Both the position numbers and the translations under genes were made by a program. DNA of 64,000 nt from contig CADCVQ010000063.1 in assembly GCA_902806175.1 (NCBI GenBank), positions 1 through 64,000 on the forward strand, read 5' to 3'. Below the pieces are notes generated by a model. That model ran no database searches and was not told the origin of the DNA. It saw nothing but the letters and a program-made list of their open reading frames with translations. Source of the DNA: an uncultured Solirubrobacteraceae bacterium (GTDB taxonomy: Bacteria; Actinomycetota; Thermoleophilia; Solirubrobacterales; Solirubrobacteraceae). The first letter of the stretch is position 1, and every line of letters starts with the position of its first letter. Positions 1 to 9,194 of the stretch are shown here, piece by piece.

Positions 1-354
1 CCCGTCTACGAGCTGCCGCCCGGTCAGGCGCTCTGCCCCTACCACTACGAGTACGGCGAGGAGGAGTGGCTGCTGGTGCTGAGCGGCCGGCCGTCGGTGC
101 GCGATCCCGACGGCAGGCACGAACTCGAGCCCGACGACGTCGTCTTCTTCCCGCGCGGCCCGCAGGGCGCACACCAGATCCGCAACGAGACCGGCGACCC
201 GGTCCGCGTGCTCATGTGGTCGACCGTCATCCACCCCGCGGCGACGGTCTATCCCGACAGCGACAAGATCGCGATCTGGACCGGCAACCATGAGGACGAC
301 GTCATCGTGCAACGCTCGAGCAAGGTCGACTACTGGCACGGCGAGCCGCGTTGA
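1..354 (+). CDS. Cupin-domain protein, C-terminal part (5' end outside window)
   Basis: The reading frame is open from base 1 and ends in TGA at 354, so only the last 117 residues are visible. The fragment reads as a single cupin_2 beta-barrel: PVYELPPGQALCPYHYEYGEE is the start of cupin motif 1, with a His and Glu pair as likely metal ligands. FFPRGPQGAHQI followed by a Val/Leu-rich strand is motif 2, with its His. Such proteins bind small metabolites or metals, and the substrate cannot be told from sequence. The MFS gene starts 55 bp downstream on the same strand, so co-transcription is possible. Confidence 0.8.
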   Translation, partial: PVYELPPGQALCPYHYEYGEEEWLLVLSGRPSVRDPDGRHELEPDDVVFFPRGPQGAHQIRNETGDPVRVLMWSTVIHPAATVYPDSDKIAIWTGNHEDDVIVQRSSKVDYWHGEPR

Positions 355-408
355 GCGGTTCGAATCCGCGCGGCCGCCGGCCCCGCCGGCTGTCACGCTC
401 GGTACGCG

Positions 409-1713
409 ATGCCACGCCCGCGTCAACTCCTGCGCGTCCTGCGCCACCGCGACTTTCGCCTCCTGTGGCTCGCCAACTCGGCGAGCGTCGTCGGCGACCG
501 GATCGTCCTGGTCGCGATCGCGCTGTTCGTCGTCGAGCTGACGGGCAGCGCCTCGGATCTCGGCTTCGTCATGGCCGCCTACAGCCTGCCGCTGATCTTC
601 TTTCTGCTCGTCGGCGGCGTCTTCGCCGATCGCCTGCCGCGCCATCTCGTCGTCGTGGCGACCGATCTCGTGCGCTTCGCGCTGCACGGCCTGCTCGCGC
701 TGCTGATCCTGACCGGCGACGTGCGCGTCTGGCATCTCGTCGTGATCGGCGTCCTGTTCGGCTCGGCCGAGGCGTTCTACCGCCCTGCCGCGACCGGCCT
801 GCTGCCGCAGACCGTGCCCGAGGATGAGATCCAGGAGGCCAACGCCGTCACCACGATGTTCGCGAACCTCGCCGAGTTCGCCGGGCCGGCGCTCGCGACG
901 GTGCTCGTGCTCGGCTTCAGCCCCGCGGCAGCGTTCGGCGTCGACGCGCTGACGTTCCTCGTCAGTGCGGCCCTGCTCGTGCGGGTCTCGCCGCGCGAGC
1001 GCGGTGCGGCGGCCTCCGCGGCCGCCTCAGCAACCGAGCCCGCCTCGCCGGCGTCGCTCTGGGGCGACGTGCGGATCGGCTTTGCCGAGGTGCGCTCGCG
1101 CGCGTGGGTGTGGGCGACGCTCGCGGCCTTCTGCCTCGCGCTGTTCTGCGCGATGGCGCCGCTGTTCGTCGTCGGCCCGATCGTCGCAAAGGAGCAGTAC
1201 GGCGACATCGCCGTCTTCGGCTACGTCTTCGCGGCCTTCGGAGCGGGCACCGTCGCCGGCTCGCTGGCCGCGCTGCGCTGGCGCCCGCGCTACCCGATGC
1301 GGCAGGCGATGACCTGCATCCTGCCGTGGCCCGGGGCGATCGCGCTGTACGCGGTCGGCGCGCCGCTGTCCGTCGTCGTCCCCGCGATGGTCGTGGCCGG
1401 CACCGGCGTGTCGCTGTTCGACGTCTGGTGGCTGACGGCGCTCGCGGAGCGTATCCCGCCCGACAAGCTCTCGCGCGTGACGTCGTATGACTGGACGGTC
1501 TCGCTCGGGCTCGTGCCGCTGGGCTACGTGCTGGCGGGCCCGGCCGCCGAGGTGCTCGGCGCGACGGAGGTGCTGCTCGGCGGCGCCAGCGTCGCGTTCG
1601 TCGTCCTGGCGTTCGGCCTGCTGCCGCGCGAGACGCGGATGCTCGAGCGCCTCGACGATCCACGCGCGCCGTTCGCGCTCGGCGACGCGCACCCGCACGT
1701 GCCGGTGGCGTAG
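409..1713 (+). CDS. MFS transporter, probable multidrug/macrolide-type exporter
   Basis: A 434-residue polytopic membrane protein with about 12 hydrophobic segments, the usual length of the major facilitator superfamily. The N-terminal DFRLLWLANSASVVGDRIV and the motif-A-like loop GGVFADRLPRHLVV after TM2 match the MFS_3/enterobactin-exporter-like group. A basic, Ala-rich cytoplasmic loop lies near residues 195-215, between the two six-helix bundles. The ATG at 409 follows a plausible N-terminus. Proton-driven export of a small molecule is the family role; the cargo is unknown. The next gene is convergent and its stop lies 4 bp away. Confidence 0.85.
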   Translation: MPRPRQLLRVLRHRDFRLLWLANSASVVGDRIVLVAIALFVVELTGSASDLGFVMAAYSLPLIFFLLVGGVFADRLPRHLVVVATDLVRFALHGLLALLILTGDVRVWHLVVIGVLFGSAEAFYRPAATGLLPQTVPEDEIQEANAVTTMFANLAEFAGPALATVLVLGFSPAAAFGVDALTFLVSAALLVRVSPRERGAAASAAASATEPASPASLWGDVRIGFAEVRSRAWVWATLAAFCLALFCAMAPLFVVGPIVAKEQYGDIAVFGYVFAAFGAGTVAGSLAALRWRPRYPMRQAMTCILPWPGAIALYAVGAPLSVVVPAMVVAGTGVSLFDVWWLTALAERIPPDKLSRVTSYDWTVSLGLVPLGYVLAGPAAEVLGATEVLLGGASVAFVVLAFGLLPRETRMLERLDDPRAPFALGDAHPHVPVA

Positions 1714-1717
1714 GCCG

Positions 1718-2512
1718 CTACGCCGTGGCGGCGTGGCGCCGCTCGCTGCGGCGCTGCTCGCGCAGGCGCTGCAGCACGCCCTTGCGGCCGAGCGTCTCCA
1801 GGCCCGAGTACAGGACCTTGATCTCACCGAAGATCTCCTCGGCGACGGCCATCTGCTGGTCGCGCGTGGGCTCCTCGACGGACTCCCAGCGGATCGGGTC
1901 GCCGTACTGGACCGTCACCTTCGGAAACTCGCCCTTGCGCCAGTTGCGCACCTTCGCCGAGCCGTGGATCGCGACCGGCACGATCGCAGCGCCGGTTTCG
2001 AGGGCGAGCCTGCCGATGCCGGGTTTGGGCCGCTCGGAGAGCTTGCCGTCGCGCGAGCGCGTGCCCTCGCAGTACATCGCGACGGTGCCGCCGCGCTCGA
2101 GGATCGCGCGCGCGGTGATGAACGCCTCCTCGTCGCGGTGGCCGCGGCGCAGCGGAAAGACGCCGCCGTGCGAGTAGACGTACTGCAGCGGCGGCTGGAA
2201 GAGCTGCGACTTCGCCATGAACTGCACCTTGCGGCGGATGAACGCGCCGAGGAAGAAGTGGTCCATGAACGAGCCGTGGTTCGGCGCGAGGATCACGGGG
2301 CCGCTCTGCGGGACCTTCTCGCTGGAGATCGTGCGCGTGCGAAAGAACGTCAGCGCCCACAGGCCGGTCAGGACGCGCACGATCTCGTAGGCGAAGTCCG
2401 GCTCCTTGGTGCGGGTGCGCTCGTGGAAGGCGGCGAAGTCCTCGGCCGGGCGCTCGTCGCGTCCGCCCGTGCCCATCGCCGCGAGCTGCTCTGAACGCTT
2501 CAGTCCCGCCAT
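1718..2512 (-). CDS. plsC: 1-acyl-sn-glycerol-3-phosphate acyltransferase (PlsC family)
   Basis: 264 residues with the acyltransferase signature motifs in order: the catalytic HX4D block NHGSFMDH near residue 79, the FPLRRG motif, the EGTRSRDG substrate-binding motif near residue 151, and a hydrophobic IVPVAIHG strand. The family transfers an acyl group from acyl-CoA or acyl-ACP to lysophosphatidic acid at the inner membrane face. The gene starts only 9 bp after the glycerol kinase stop on the same strand, so the two probably form an operon feeding glycerol-3-phosphate into phospholipid synthesis. The exact acyl acceptor within the PlsC superfamily is not certain. Confidence 0.88.
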   Translation of the reverse strand: MAGLKRSEQLAAMGTGGRDERPAEDFAAFHERTRTKEPDFAYEIVRVLTGLWALTFFRTRTISSEKVPQSGPVILAPNHGSFMDHFFLGAFIRRKVQFMAKSQLFQPPLQYVYSHGGVFPLRRGHRDEEAFITARAILERGGTVAMYCEGTRSRDGKLSERPKPGIGRLALETGAAIVPVAIHGSAKVRNWRKGEFPKVTVQYGDPIRWESVEEPTRDQQMAVAEEIFGEIKVLYSGLETLGRKGVLQRLREQRRSERRHAATA

Positions 2513-2521
2513 AGGAGAACC

Positions 2522-4009
2522 TTACCCACGAGCCCAGCCTCCGGCACGTTGCACGGCGCGCTGCCACTGCCCCATGAGCTCGGCGCGCTCGTCATCGCCC
2601 ATCTGCGGCTCGTAGCGCGCGCCGGCCGTGTCGCGCCGCGCGATGTCGTCCTGCGTCCACGCACCGGCCCCGACGCCGGCCAGGAGCGCGGCGCCGAGCG
2701 CCGTCGTCTCGGCCAGCTCGGCGACGGCGACGGGCACCCCGAGCATGTCGGCCTGAAACTGCATGAGCCAGGCGTTTGCGGTCGCACCGCCGTCGGCGCG
2801 CAACTCGGCGAGCGGCTGGCCGGAGGCGGATTCCATCGCCCGCACGGCGTCGACGGCCTGGTAGGCGATCGCCTCGAGCGCCGCGCGCGCGACGTGCGCG
2901 CGGCTGCTGCCGCGTGTCAGCCCGACGATCGTGCCGCGCGCGTACGGATCCCAGTGCGGCGAGCCGAGGCCGGTCAGGGCGGGCACGAAGTAGACGCCGT
3001 CGTTTGAGTCAAGCGACGCGGCGAGCTCGCCGGTCTCGGCCGCGGCCTCGATGATCCCGAGGCCGTCGCGCAGCCACTGCACCGCGGCGCCGGTGACGAA
3101 GATCGCGGCCTCGAGCGCGTAGATCGTCCGTTCGCCGATCCCCCAGGCGACGGTCGCGAGCAGCCCGGGCGGTGCCGTCGGCACGCTCTCCCCCGAGTTC
3201 AGCAGCACGAACGAACCGGTGCCGTAGGTGTTCTTGCCCAGTCCCGGCTCGAGGCAGCCCTGGCCGTAGAGCGCCGCCTGCTGGTCGCCCGCGATGCCGC
3301 TGACGGGCACGCCGTCGTGGCCGGCGCCGAGCACGCCGCCGCGCAGCGTGCCGAACTCGCCGATGCTCGGCAGCACCTCGGGCAGCGCCGCGCGCGGCAC
3401 GTCGCCGAAGAGCGCCATCAACTCGTCGTCCCAATCACCGCGGTGGATGTCGAAGAGCATCGTGCGCGACGCGTTGGTCACGTCGGTGCGGCGCTCGCCC
3501 GTGAGCTTGAAGACCAGCCACGCGTCGATCGTGCCGAAGACGGCGCGGCCGTCCTGCGCCTTGTCGCGCAGCCCGTCGACGTTCGCGAGCATCCACTCGA
3601 TCTTCGTCGCGCTGAAGTAGGGGTCCAGGACGAGCCCGCTGCGCGTGCGCACGAGCGCCTCGTGGCCCGCCGCGCGCAGCTCGTCGCAGCGCTCGGCCGT
3701 GCGCCGGTCCTGCCAGACGAGCGCGTGGTGCAGCGGCTCGCCCGTCTCGGGATCCCACACGCAGACGGTCTCGCGCTGGTTGGTGATGCCGATCGCCTGC
3801 AGCTCGCCGTCGCCGACCCCGCCGTCCGCGAGCGCCTCGCGCGCCACGGCGATCGTCGTGTCCCAGATCTCGCCGGCGTCGTGCTCGACCCAGCCCGGCC
3901 GCGGGAAGTGCTGCTGAAACTCACGGTAGGCGCGGCCGGCCAGCTGCGCGGACTCGTCGAAGACGAGGCAGGTCGTCCCGGTCGTGCCCTGGTCGATCGC
4001 GAGGATCAC
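2522..4009 (-). CDS. glpK: Glycerol kinase
   Basis: 495 residues, full length for the FGGY kinase GlpK. The N-terminal phosphate-binding stretch AIDQGTTGTTCLVFD, the WDxET-type strand and the C-terminal ADGGATANAWLMQFQAD motif are typical. It phosphorylates glycerol to sn-glycerol 3-phosphate with ATP. The start is GTG at 4009, followed directly by ILAIDQGTTG, so no upstream start is possible. It is the first gene of a likely glpK-plsC operon. No glycerol facilitator or GlpD is in the window. Confidence 0.95.
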   Translation of the reverse strand: MILAIDQGTTGTTCLVFDESAQLAGRAYREFQQHFPRPGWVEHDAGEIWDTTIAVAREALADGGVGDGELQAIGITNQRETVCVWDPETGEPLHHALVWQDRRTAERCDELRAAGHEALVRTRSGLVLDPYFSATKIEWMLANVDGLRDKAQDGRAVFGTIDAWLVFKLTGERRTDVTNASRTMLFDIHRGDWDDELMALFGDVPRAALPEVLPSIGEFGTLRGGVLGAGHDGVPVSGIAGDQQAALYGQGCLEPGLGKNTYGTGSFVLLNSGESVPTAPPGLLATVAWGIGERTIYALEAAIFVTGAAVQWLRDGLGIIEAAAETGELAASLDSNDGVYFVPALTGLGSPHWDPYARGTIVGLTRGSSRAHVARAALEAIAYQAVDAVRAMESASGQPLAELRADGGATANAWLMQFQADMLGVPVAVAELAETTALGAALLAGVGAGAWTQDDIARRDTAGARYEPQMGDDERAELMGQWQRAVQRAGGWARG

Positions 4010-4305
4010 ATCCTGGACCTACCCACGTGGCGTCAGGCGATGCGCCGCTGCGAGGACCGGCCGGGACCGGGAGGATGGACGGTCCCGGCCGTTGCCCTCG
4101 GCATTTGCAGCGGGCCGGCGTGGGCGATCATCACGCCTTGTGCCGTGTCGCCGCCGACGACGGGAAAGCTCGCCGGCGGTGATGCATCCAAGCTACGGCC
4201 CGTACCGCGGGCGGCCCATCGACGCTCGTCCAAATTCGGTTGGCCGCCGATCGCCCGCCGGTCGAACGAGCGCTCCCGTCTCAGAGGTCGCCTATCGTCA
4301 GCGGC
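4010..4305. other. Divergent intergenic region between glpK and the dioxygenase-like gene
   Basis: About 296 bp separating two divergent genes. It must hold both promoters, but no convincing -10/-35 pair or operator stands out in this GC-rich sequence. Confidence 0.5.
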
Positions 4306-4866
4306 GTGCGCCGGCCCTGGCTGCTCGGACTCCTCCTCGCGCTCGTGACCGTCGGGATCGTGGCCGCGCTGGTCGACAGCGAGGTGTCCGGCACCGGCGC
4401 CGAGAACGTCGGCGAGTCCGGTCCGGAACGCGTCACGCAGACGCGGCCGCCGGCCGACGAAGCTCCGGACCCGTCCCCCGAGCGCGACTGCAAGGCCACG
4501 CAGAGCAACCCGGGCGGCACGAACAACTACATCCCGGACGCTCCCGAGCGCGCCTCGCTCGGGAGCGGCTTCGTGATCACCGGGCTCGTCCGCTCGGCCG
4601 GCGGCTGCCGGCCGCTCGAGGGCGTGCGCATCCAGGTCTGGCTCGCGACCGAGACCGGCGGCGAGCAGGACAACCGGGCCAGCGTGCGCTCCGGCTCGGA
4701 CGGTCGCTACCGCATCGAGACCGACCCGACCGTCCCGCAGTTCGGCGAGCCCAACATCCACGTCGGCTACGACGACGACGAGTACCGCGAGGTGTTCATC
4801 CGGCGCGTCGTCGACCTCGACGACGAGCGGGCCGTGGTCAACCTCACGCTCGCTCGCGGTGGCTGA
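4306..4866 (+). CDS. Membrane-anchored intradiol-dioxygenase-fold protein, probably not catalytic
   Basis: The GTG at 4306 gives an N-terminus of a short basic patch and one hydrophobic helix (RRPWLLGLLLALVTVGIVAA), then an extracytoplasmic domain. An in-frame ATG at 4240 adds 22 unconserved residues. The domain has the intradiol dioxygenase layout: a GLVRSAGGCRPLEGVRIQVW strand, a TDP turn, then PNIHVGY where active enzymes carry PHIH. One of the usual iron-binding His positions is therefore Asn, which suggests loss of ring-cleavage activity. Its last 8 bases overlap the following ferric-reductase-like gene, implying a shared mRNA and possibly a shared membrane complex. The role is unknown. 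Confidence 0.7.
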   Translation: MRRPWLLGLLLALVTVGIVAALVDSEVSGTGAENVGESGPERVTQTRPPADEAPDPSPERDCKATQSNPGGTNNYIPDAPERASLGSGFVITGLVRSAGGCRPLEGVRIQVWLATETGGEQDNRASVRSGSDGRYRIETDPTVPQFGEPNIHVGYDDDEYREVFIRRVVDLDDERAVVNLTLARGG

Positions 4867-5464
4867 GCCGCGCACGGCGGCGCTGACGGTCGCGGCCGCA
4901 GTGGTCGTCGCGCTGCCGCTCGGCCTGGCGCTGACCGATCGCCACCTCGCCGGTGCGTCCGCGGCGCTCGTGCTGTCGACGACCGCGGGAACGCTCGCCG
5001 CGTCCGCCCTGGCGCTTCAGCCCCTGCTCGCGCGGCGGCGGCGGATCGGCCGCCACCAGATGCTCGGCGCCGCGGTGCTCTGCCTGGTGCTCGTCCACGT
5101 CGGCGCGCTGTTCGCCGAGTCGCCCGGCGACGCGTGGTTCGCGCTCTCGCCCGACGGCCCGACCCGCGCCCGGATGGCGCTGATCGCGACGATCGCCCTG
5201 CTCGGCGTGGTGGCGCTCGGCGCGCTGCGCGCGCGGCTGCCGATCAGCCCGGGAACGTGGCGCCTGCTGCACGCATACCTCGCGGTGGTGGTGATCGCGC
5301 TGGGCATCGGCCACGCGGTCCTCACGGACGGCGCCCTCGACGACGTGGGGACGACGGTCCTGCTCGTCCTCGGTGCGATCGGCCTGCTCGGCGTGCCTGC
5401 CGCCCACGCCGCGCGCGCGCGTCGTGCGCGCTCGAACGCCGGACGGCCGCGGCGCGAGCCGTGA
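4859..5464 (+). CDS. Ferric-reductase-like transmembrane protein
   Basis: 201 residues with about six hydrophobic helices. His residues sit within or next to helices (RHQMLGAAVL, VLVHVGALF, LLHAYLAVVV, LGIGHAVL), the spacing expected for b-type heme ligation in the FRD/YedZ-like family. The GTG start overlaps the stop of the upstream dioxygenase-like gene by 8 bp, so translation is probably coupled. The Arg-rich tail is likely cytoplasmic. The family moves electrons across the membrane; the partner here may be the exported domain encoded upstream. No flavin or NADPH domain is fused. Confidence 0.75.
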   Translation: MAEPRTAALTVAAAVVVALPLGLALTDRHLAGASAALVLSTTAGTLAASALALQPLLARRRRIGRHQMLGAAVLCLVLVHVGALFAESPGDAWFALSPDGPTRARMALIATIALLGVVALGALRARLPISPGTWRLLHAYLAVVVIALGIGHAVLTDGALDDVGTTVLLVLGAIGLLGVPAAHAARARRARSNAGRPRREP

Positions 5465-5840
5465 CGCCTGCGATTGGGAAGAGGTGCGACCGGCGCTGGA
5501 GAACATCGCGTAGCGCCATCATCCGCGCGAAATCCAACGTTGGTATTTGTCGCCACCGCGGACCGCGACCAAGCATGAGCGCCTGGCTTGCCGAACCGTG
5601 TGCCGTATGACGCCCCCTGTCCCGGGTTTCAGTTCGGACGGGTCAAACGGGAGGCGACGACGTCGCGCCACGAGTTCGAGCGCAGCTGCTGACGCGGTCC
5701 CGGTTGCGGACCCTTACGCGGACCCGTTTGCTTCGTTGTCAGAGCGCAGAAGGTCTTCGACAAAGGCAGACCCGCCGCGAGACAGGGGCGCAAACCTACG
5801 GGCCCCGCATCCTGCGAGGCAGCCCGGCTACGGCACCACC
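5465..5840. other. Intergenic region without a recognisable gene
   Basis: About 375 bp downstream of the ferric-reductase-like gene. Reading frames are short and low-complexity (Arg/Ser-rich), with no match to a known family. No clear terminator hairpin was found. Confidence 0.4.
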
Positions 5841-6190
5841 ATGAAGCACCTCACGAAGATGGCGGGCGGCGCCGTCGCCATGCCGTCCTGGGCGCCCCTC
5901 GATGGCGTCCGCGCACTCCAATCCGTCCGTCAACAGCGTCGAGGCGCACGTGCGCAACGCCGACCAGGCGCTCACGATGGTCGCCGACCGCGTCGAGGCT
6001 AACGACAACGCGGCCGCCGGATCGCGGTGAGGTCAGCGACAACGCACAGGCCGCCATGGCCGCCGCACTGAACAACAACCTCCGCAGCCGCGAAACCGCG
6101 ATCGCACGCCTCACCTCGCTGGCCAGGACTCTGCCCGCGCAGGCCCAGGCCGGTATCGCCAGGCAACTGGGCGCCAATGTCCGGCCACCC
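5841..6190 (+). pseudogene. Decayed small exported protein (three reading frames)
   Basis: One coding sequence seems to be spread over three frames. MKHLTKMAGGAVAMPSW (from 5841) looks like the start of a signal peptide. SAHSNPSVNSVEAHVRNAD and the following helix (from about 5905) continue in frame 1. VSDNAQAAMAAALNNNL and LTSLARTLPAQAQAG continue in frame 2 after a TGA near 6030. The assembled product would be a short secreted, Ala-rich helical protein. The family is not recognised. At least two indels separate the pieces, so no intact product is expected. Confidence 0.5.
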
Positions 6191-6453
6191 CACCGGTGTC
6201 GAACCTCGCCGGGGCATGGCACTCCGGCGACATCACGCCCGCCGCCGAGCCGCAGCTCGCGCAGGCGCTGACGCTCGCCAGCGGCGCGATGCGCCTTTCC
6301 GTGTCAGCGGGCACCCACATGAAGGCCACCGTGCCGATGCGCTCCGCGGCGTCGCGCACCGACCGCCCTGCACAGCTCGCGCAGCCGCGGGTTGATCGGC
6401 GCAGGGCGCGATCTCTCGGCGACGTACGGGCCCGCGATACCCGTGAGCGAGCG

Positions 6454-7893
6454 TTAGGGCAGTGCCAGCGCGTCCCCGAGGTTCGCGCCCTGCTCGACGA
6501 GCTTTCGTTGCACGTCGCCGGCCGCGAGCTCGCGCGGCCTGAGGCCGGATTGCGCCGCGAGCGCGGCGGCGACGCCAGCGGCTTGACCGGTCGCGAGCGC
6601 AATTGGCGTGACGCGATAGGAGGAGTGCGCCTCGTGCGTGCCGGAGATGCAGCGTCCGCCTACGAGCAGCCCGTCGACGTTGCGCGGGATCAGGCACCGC
6701 AGCGGGATGTCGTAGGCGCCGCCCGTCGGGAGGCGCTCGAGCAGGGTGCCGCGGCCGCCCTCGGGATCGTGGATGTCAATCGGATATGAGCCACGCGCGA
6801 TGACGTCGGCGAAGCGGCGCGAGCGCAGCACGTCGTCGGCAGTGAGCTGATAGTCGCCAACGATGCGGCGCGTCTCGCGCACGCCGATGTGGGTGCCGCT
6901 CTGCATGACGTACGCGTCGTCGAAACCGGGGACGCGCTTGCGCAGGAAGCGCATGATCTGGTCCATCTGGTGGCGCGCGAGGTGCTCGGCGCGGGTGAGG
7001 TCGAACACGTCGATGCCGAGCGCGCCGGACACACGGGTGCTGTTGACGCTGACCTCCCGCTCATGTGGCGTGGCGAAGAACAGCATGTCCTCACGCGGCA
7101 GATCGAGCTCCCCCGCTGCGCGCGCCTGCTCGATGAGCTTCCAGAGCCCCGACACGCCGCGCCACTGGTCGGGATGCTCACGCACGTAGCCGGCGAAGCG
7201 CTCACGCTCGAAATCCGCGACGCGGAACATGAGCGTCATCGGCTGCACGAGCCCGTCGTCGCGACCGACCTCGTAATCCGCACCCGCGGCCGCGGCGAGA
7301 TCGCCGTCGCCGGTGGCGTCCACGATCACCGCGCCCTGTATGACCAGCGGGCCCGACTTCGTTTCGAGCACCACCCCATCGGGTCGGAGCGGCTCGCCGA
7401 TCACACCGGACGCAAAGGCATGCAGCAGATAGCGCACGCCGGCCGCGTCAAGCAGCTCCAGGGCAGCGGACTTGTATGCCTCAGGGTCGATCGGGACCGT
7501 GTATCCGGTCTCCTCGCTGGGAGCGATCGCACCGCAACGGTGAAGCAGGCGCTCCATGAGCTCCAGCAGCGCTCCGGCCACGACGGGCTCACCGGGCCCG
7601 TGGTCGGCGGGCAGCAGCCGAAGCGGCTCGTCGTCGCCGCGTGCACGCGCGCCGCGGACCTCGTTGTGCCAGGACATGAGCGGCATGACGAGCGCGACGG
7701 TGGCGTTGCCGCCGAGAAACCCGTAGCGCTCGACGAGCAGGACATCGGCGCCCGCGTGTGCGGCTCCGACCGCCGCGCCGATCCCGGCGGGCCCTCCGCC
7801 GACGACCACGACATCCGGCTGCGCCGCGACGGTCGCACGGCGCGCGGGCAGCGTGATCTGCGCCGGGCGTTCAGGACGCTGCAGCGGGGGCAT
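6454..7893 (-). CDS. FAD-dependent oxidoreductase (FAD_oxidored family)
   Basis: 479 residues. Near the N-terminus the dinucleotide-binding motif VVVGGGPAGIGAAVGAAHAG is followed by LLVERYGFLGGNAT, typical of the FAD_oxidored family. A second block, VDATGDGDLAAAAGADYEVG, and the C-terminal LLVGGRCISGTHEAHSSYRV complete the FAD site. Members oxidise varied small substrates, so the substrate here is unknown. The start overlaps the end of the CsaB-type gene by 23 bp on the same strand, so the two are probably translated from one mRNA. Confidence 0.85.
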   Translation of the reverse strand: MPPLQRPERPAQITLPARRATVAAQPDVVVVGGGPAGIGAAVGAAHAGADVLLVERYGFLGGNATVALVMPLMSWHNEVRGARARGDDEPLRLLPADHGPGEPVVAGALLELMERLLHRCGAIAPSEETGYTVPIDPEAYKSAALELLDAAGVRYLLHAFASGVIGEPLRPDGVVLETKSGPLVIQGAVIVDATGDGDLAAAAGADYEVGRDDGLVQPMTLMFRVADFERERFAGYVREHPDQWRGVSGLWKLIEQARAAGELDLPREDMLFFATPHEREVSVNSTRVSGALGIDVFDLTRAEHLARHQMDQIMRFLRKRVPGFDDAYVMQSGTHIGVRETRRIVGDYQLTADDVLRSRRFADVIARGSYPIDIHDPEGGRGTLLERLPTGGAYDIPLRCLIPRNVDGLLVGGRCISGTHEAHSSYRVTPIALATGQAAGVAAALAAQSGLRPRELAAGDVQRKLVEQGANLGDALALP

Positions 7894-8995
7894 GGCGATC
7901 CAGGAGATCGACGATCAGGCGGACGTTCTCGCGAGCCGCGTCCTGCAGGCTCGGCAGACGCTCGCGAACATGCTCGATCTGCTCGTCGCGGCGGTCCCAC
8001 AGGCGATCGATGTGCGACAGCAGCGCCCCGGCATGACCTGTGCGCTGCGGGTCGGGCGAATGCACATCGAGCGAGTCGAGGAAGTCGCGGACCTTCGTCG
8101 CGTATGGCAGCGCGGCGACCGGGGTGCCCGCGCTCACGGCGAACAGCAGGAAGTGCAGGCGCATCCCGACGGCCATGTCGAGATGCTCCATCAGCCCGCG
8201 CAGCTCGCGCGGGCCGTAGCTGCGTCTGAGCACCCAGGCGCGCTCGGGCAACGCCATCCGCCCGATGACCCGATGCGACTCACGGATGTCCTTGTGCTCG
8301 AGCGGCACGAACACGACCTGGGCGTCGAAGCGGTCGGCCATGAAGTCAGCAGCGTTTGCGAGCAACGCGTGGTACTCGCCCGCCTGCAGCTCCGACATCG
8401 CGCTGCCGGGCTCGCGCACGGACATGCCGATGAGCCGCTCGCCGGCCGACAGCGCCTCGTGCTCGAGCATCCGCCGGGTGAACGGCTCGGGCTCGAGCAG
8501 CAGTGCTGGATCTGCCGTCACCCAGATGTCGCGCTTGACCCCGCTCTCCTCAAGCAATCGCTTCGCCGCCTTCTCGCGAACCGTGACGAGCTGCATCTCG
8601 TTCAGCACCGCCGCGACCGACTCGCGATCCGCCGGACGCTCCAGCGGCCCCGCGCCGACGGCATAGGTCGCGGTCGCGACCCCCGCGTCCTGCGCGAAGC
8701 GCACGAGGCGCAGATAGGACTCAACCTCGTGGTCATACAGGATGCCGCCGCCGCCGAGCAGCATGAGGTCCATCCGCCTGATCTCGCCATCGAGATCCTC
8801 GCGCACGGCCTCACGCGCGGCCAGGACGCGATCGACATCGTGATGACGCTCTGTGTGGTCGCAGTCACGCGAGAACACCACGATCTCGACGCCGGCAACC
8901 GCCTTGCGCAACTGCGCGATCGCAACCGTGAGGATCGCCTCATCGCCCGCATTCAGGCCGCCGTACGAACCGACCAGTCCAACCACCGTTGCCAT
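7871..8995 (-). CDS. csaB: Polysaccharide pyruvyl transferase (CsaB-type)
   Basis: 374 residues starting MATVVGLVGSYGGLNAGDEA, the typical opening of CsaB/WcaK-type pyruvyl transferases. A Gly-rich LMLLGGGGILYD loop, an ATYAVGAGPL strand and a VTVREKAAKRLLEE stretch follow. CsaB adds ketal pyruvate from phosphoenolpyruvate to secondary cell-wall polymers that anchor SLH-domain proteins. No SLH protein is visible here, so the acceptor polymer is unknown. It overlaps the FAD oxidoreductase gene and lies upstream of it in the operon. The 200-bp gap before the malate synthase stop suggests a separate promoter. Confidence 0.82.
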   Translation of the reverse strand: MATVVGLVGSYGGLNAGDEAILTVAIAQLRKAVAGVEIVVFSRDCDHTERHHDVDRVLAAREAVREDLDGEIRRMDLMLLGGGGILYDHEVESYLRLVRFAQDAGVATATYAVGAGPLERPADRESVAAVLNEMQLVTVREKAAKRLLEESGVKRDIWVTADPALLLEPEPFTRRMLEHEALSAGERLIGMSVREPGSAMSELQAGEYHALLANAADFMADRFDAQVVFVPLEHKDIRESHRVIGRMALPERAWVLRRSYGPRELRGLMEHLDMAVGMRLHFLLFAVSAGTPVAALPYATKVRDFLDSLDVHSPDPQRTGHAGALLSHIDRLWDRRDEQIEHVRERLPSLQDAARENVRLIVDLLDRHAPAAAS

Positions 8996-9194
8996 CTCGC
9001 AGCCCTACCCGGCGAAGACGCGTGCTTAGCCCCGACCCGGCTTCTCCTTCCACGCGCGTGCAACGTACGCCCGCCTGCCGCAGATCCAGTTCAAGACGCG
9101 TGGGCGCCAAGAGCCGCCGTCTACCGCAACCCGGGGTTCACGATCGCGGTGCGGGTCTCGGCTGCGAGGCGCGCTCCCATTTCGGCGGCTCGTC

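Noticed and set aside
2549-4348. Long plus-strand frames opposite glpK
   Set aside because: They mirror the third-codon GC bias of glpK and show no domain.
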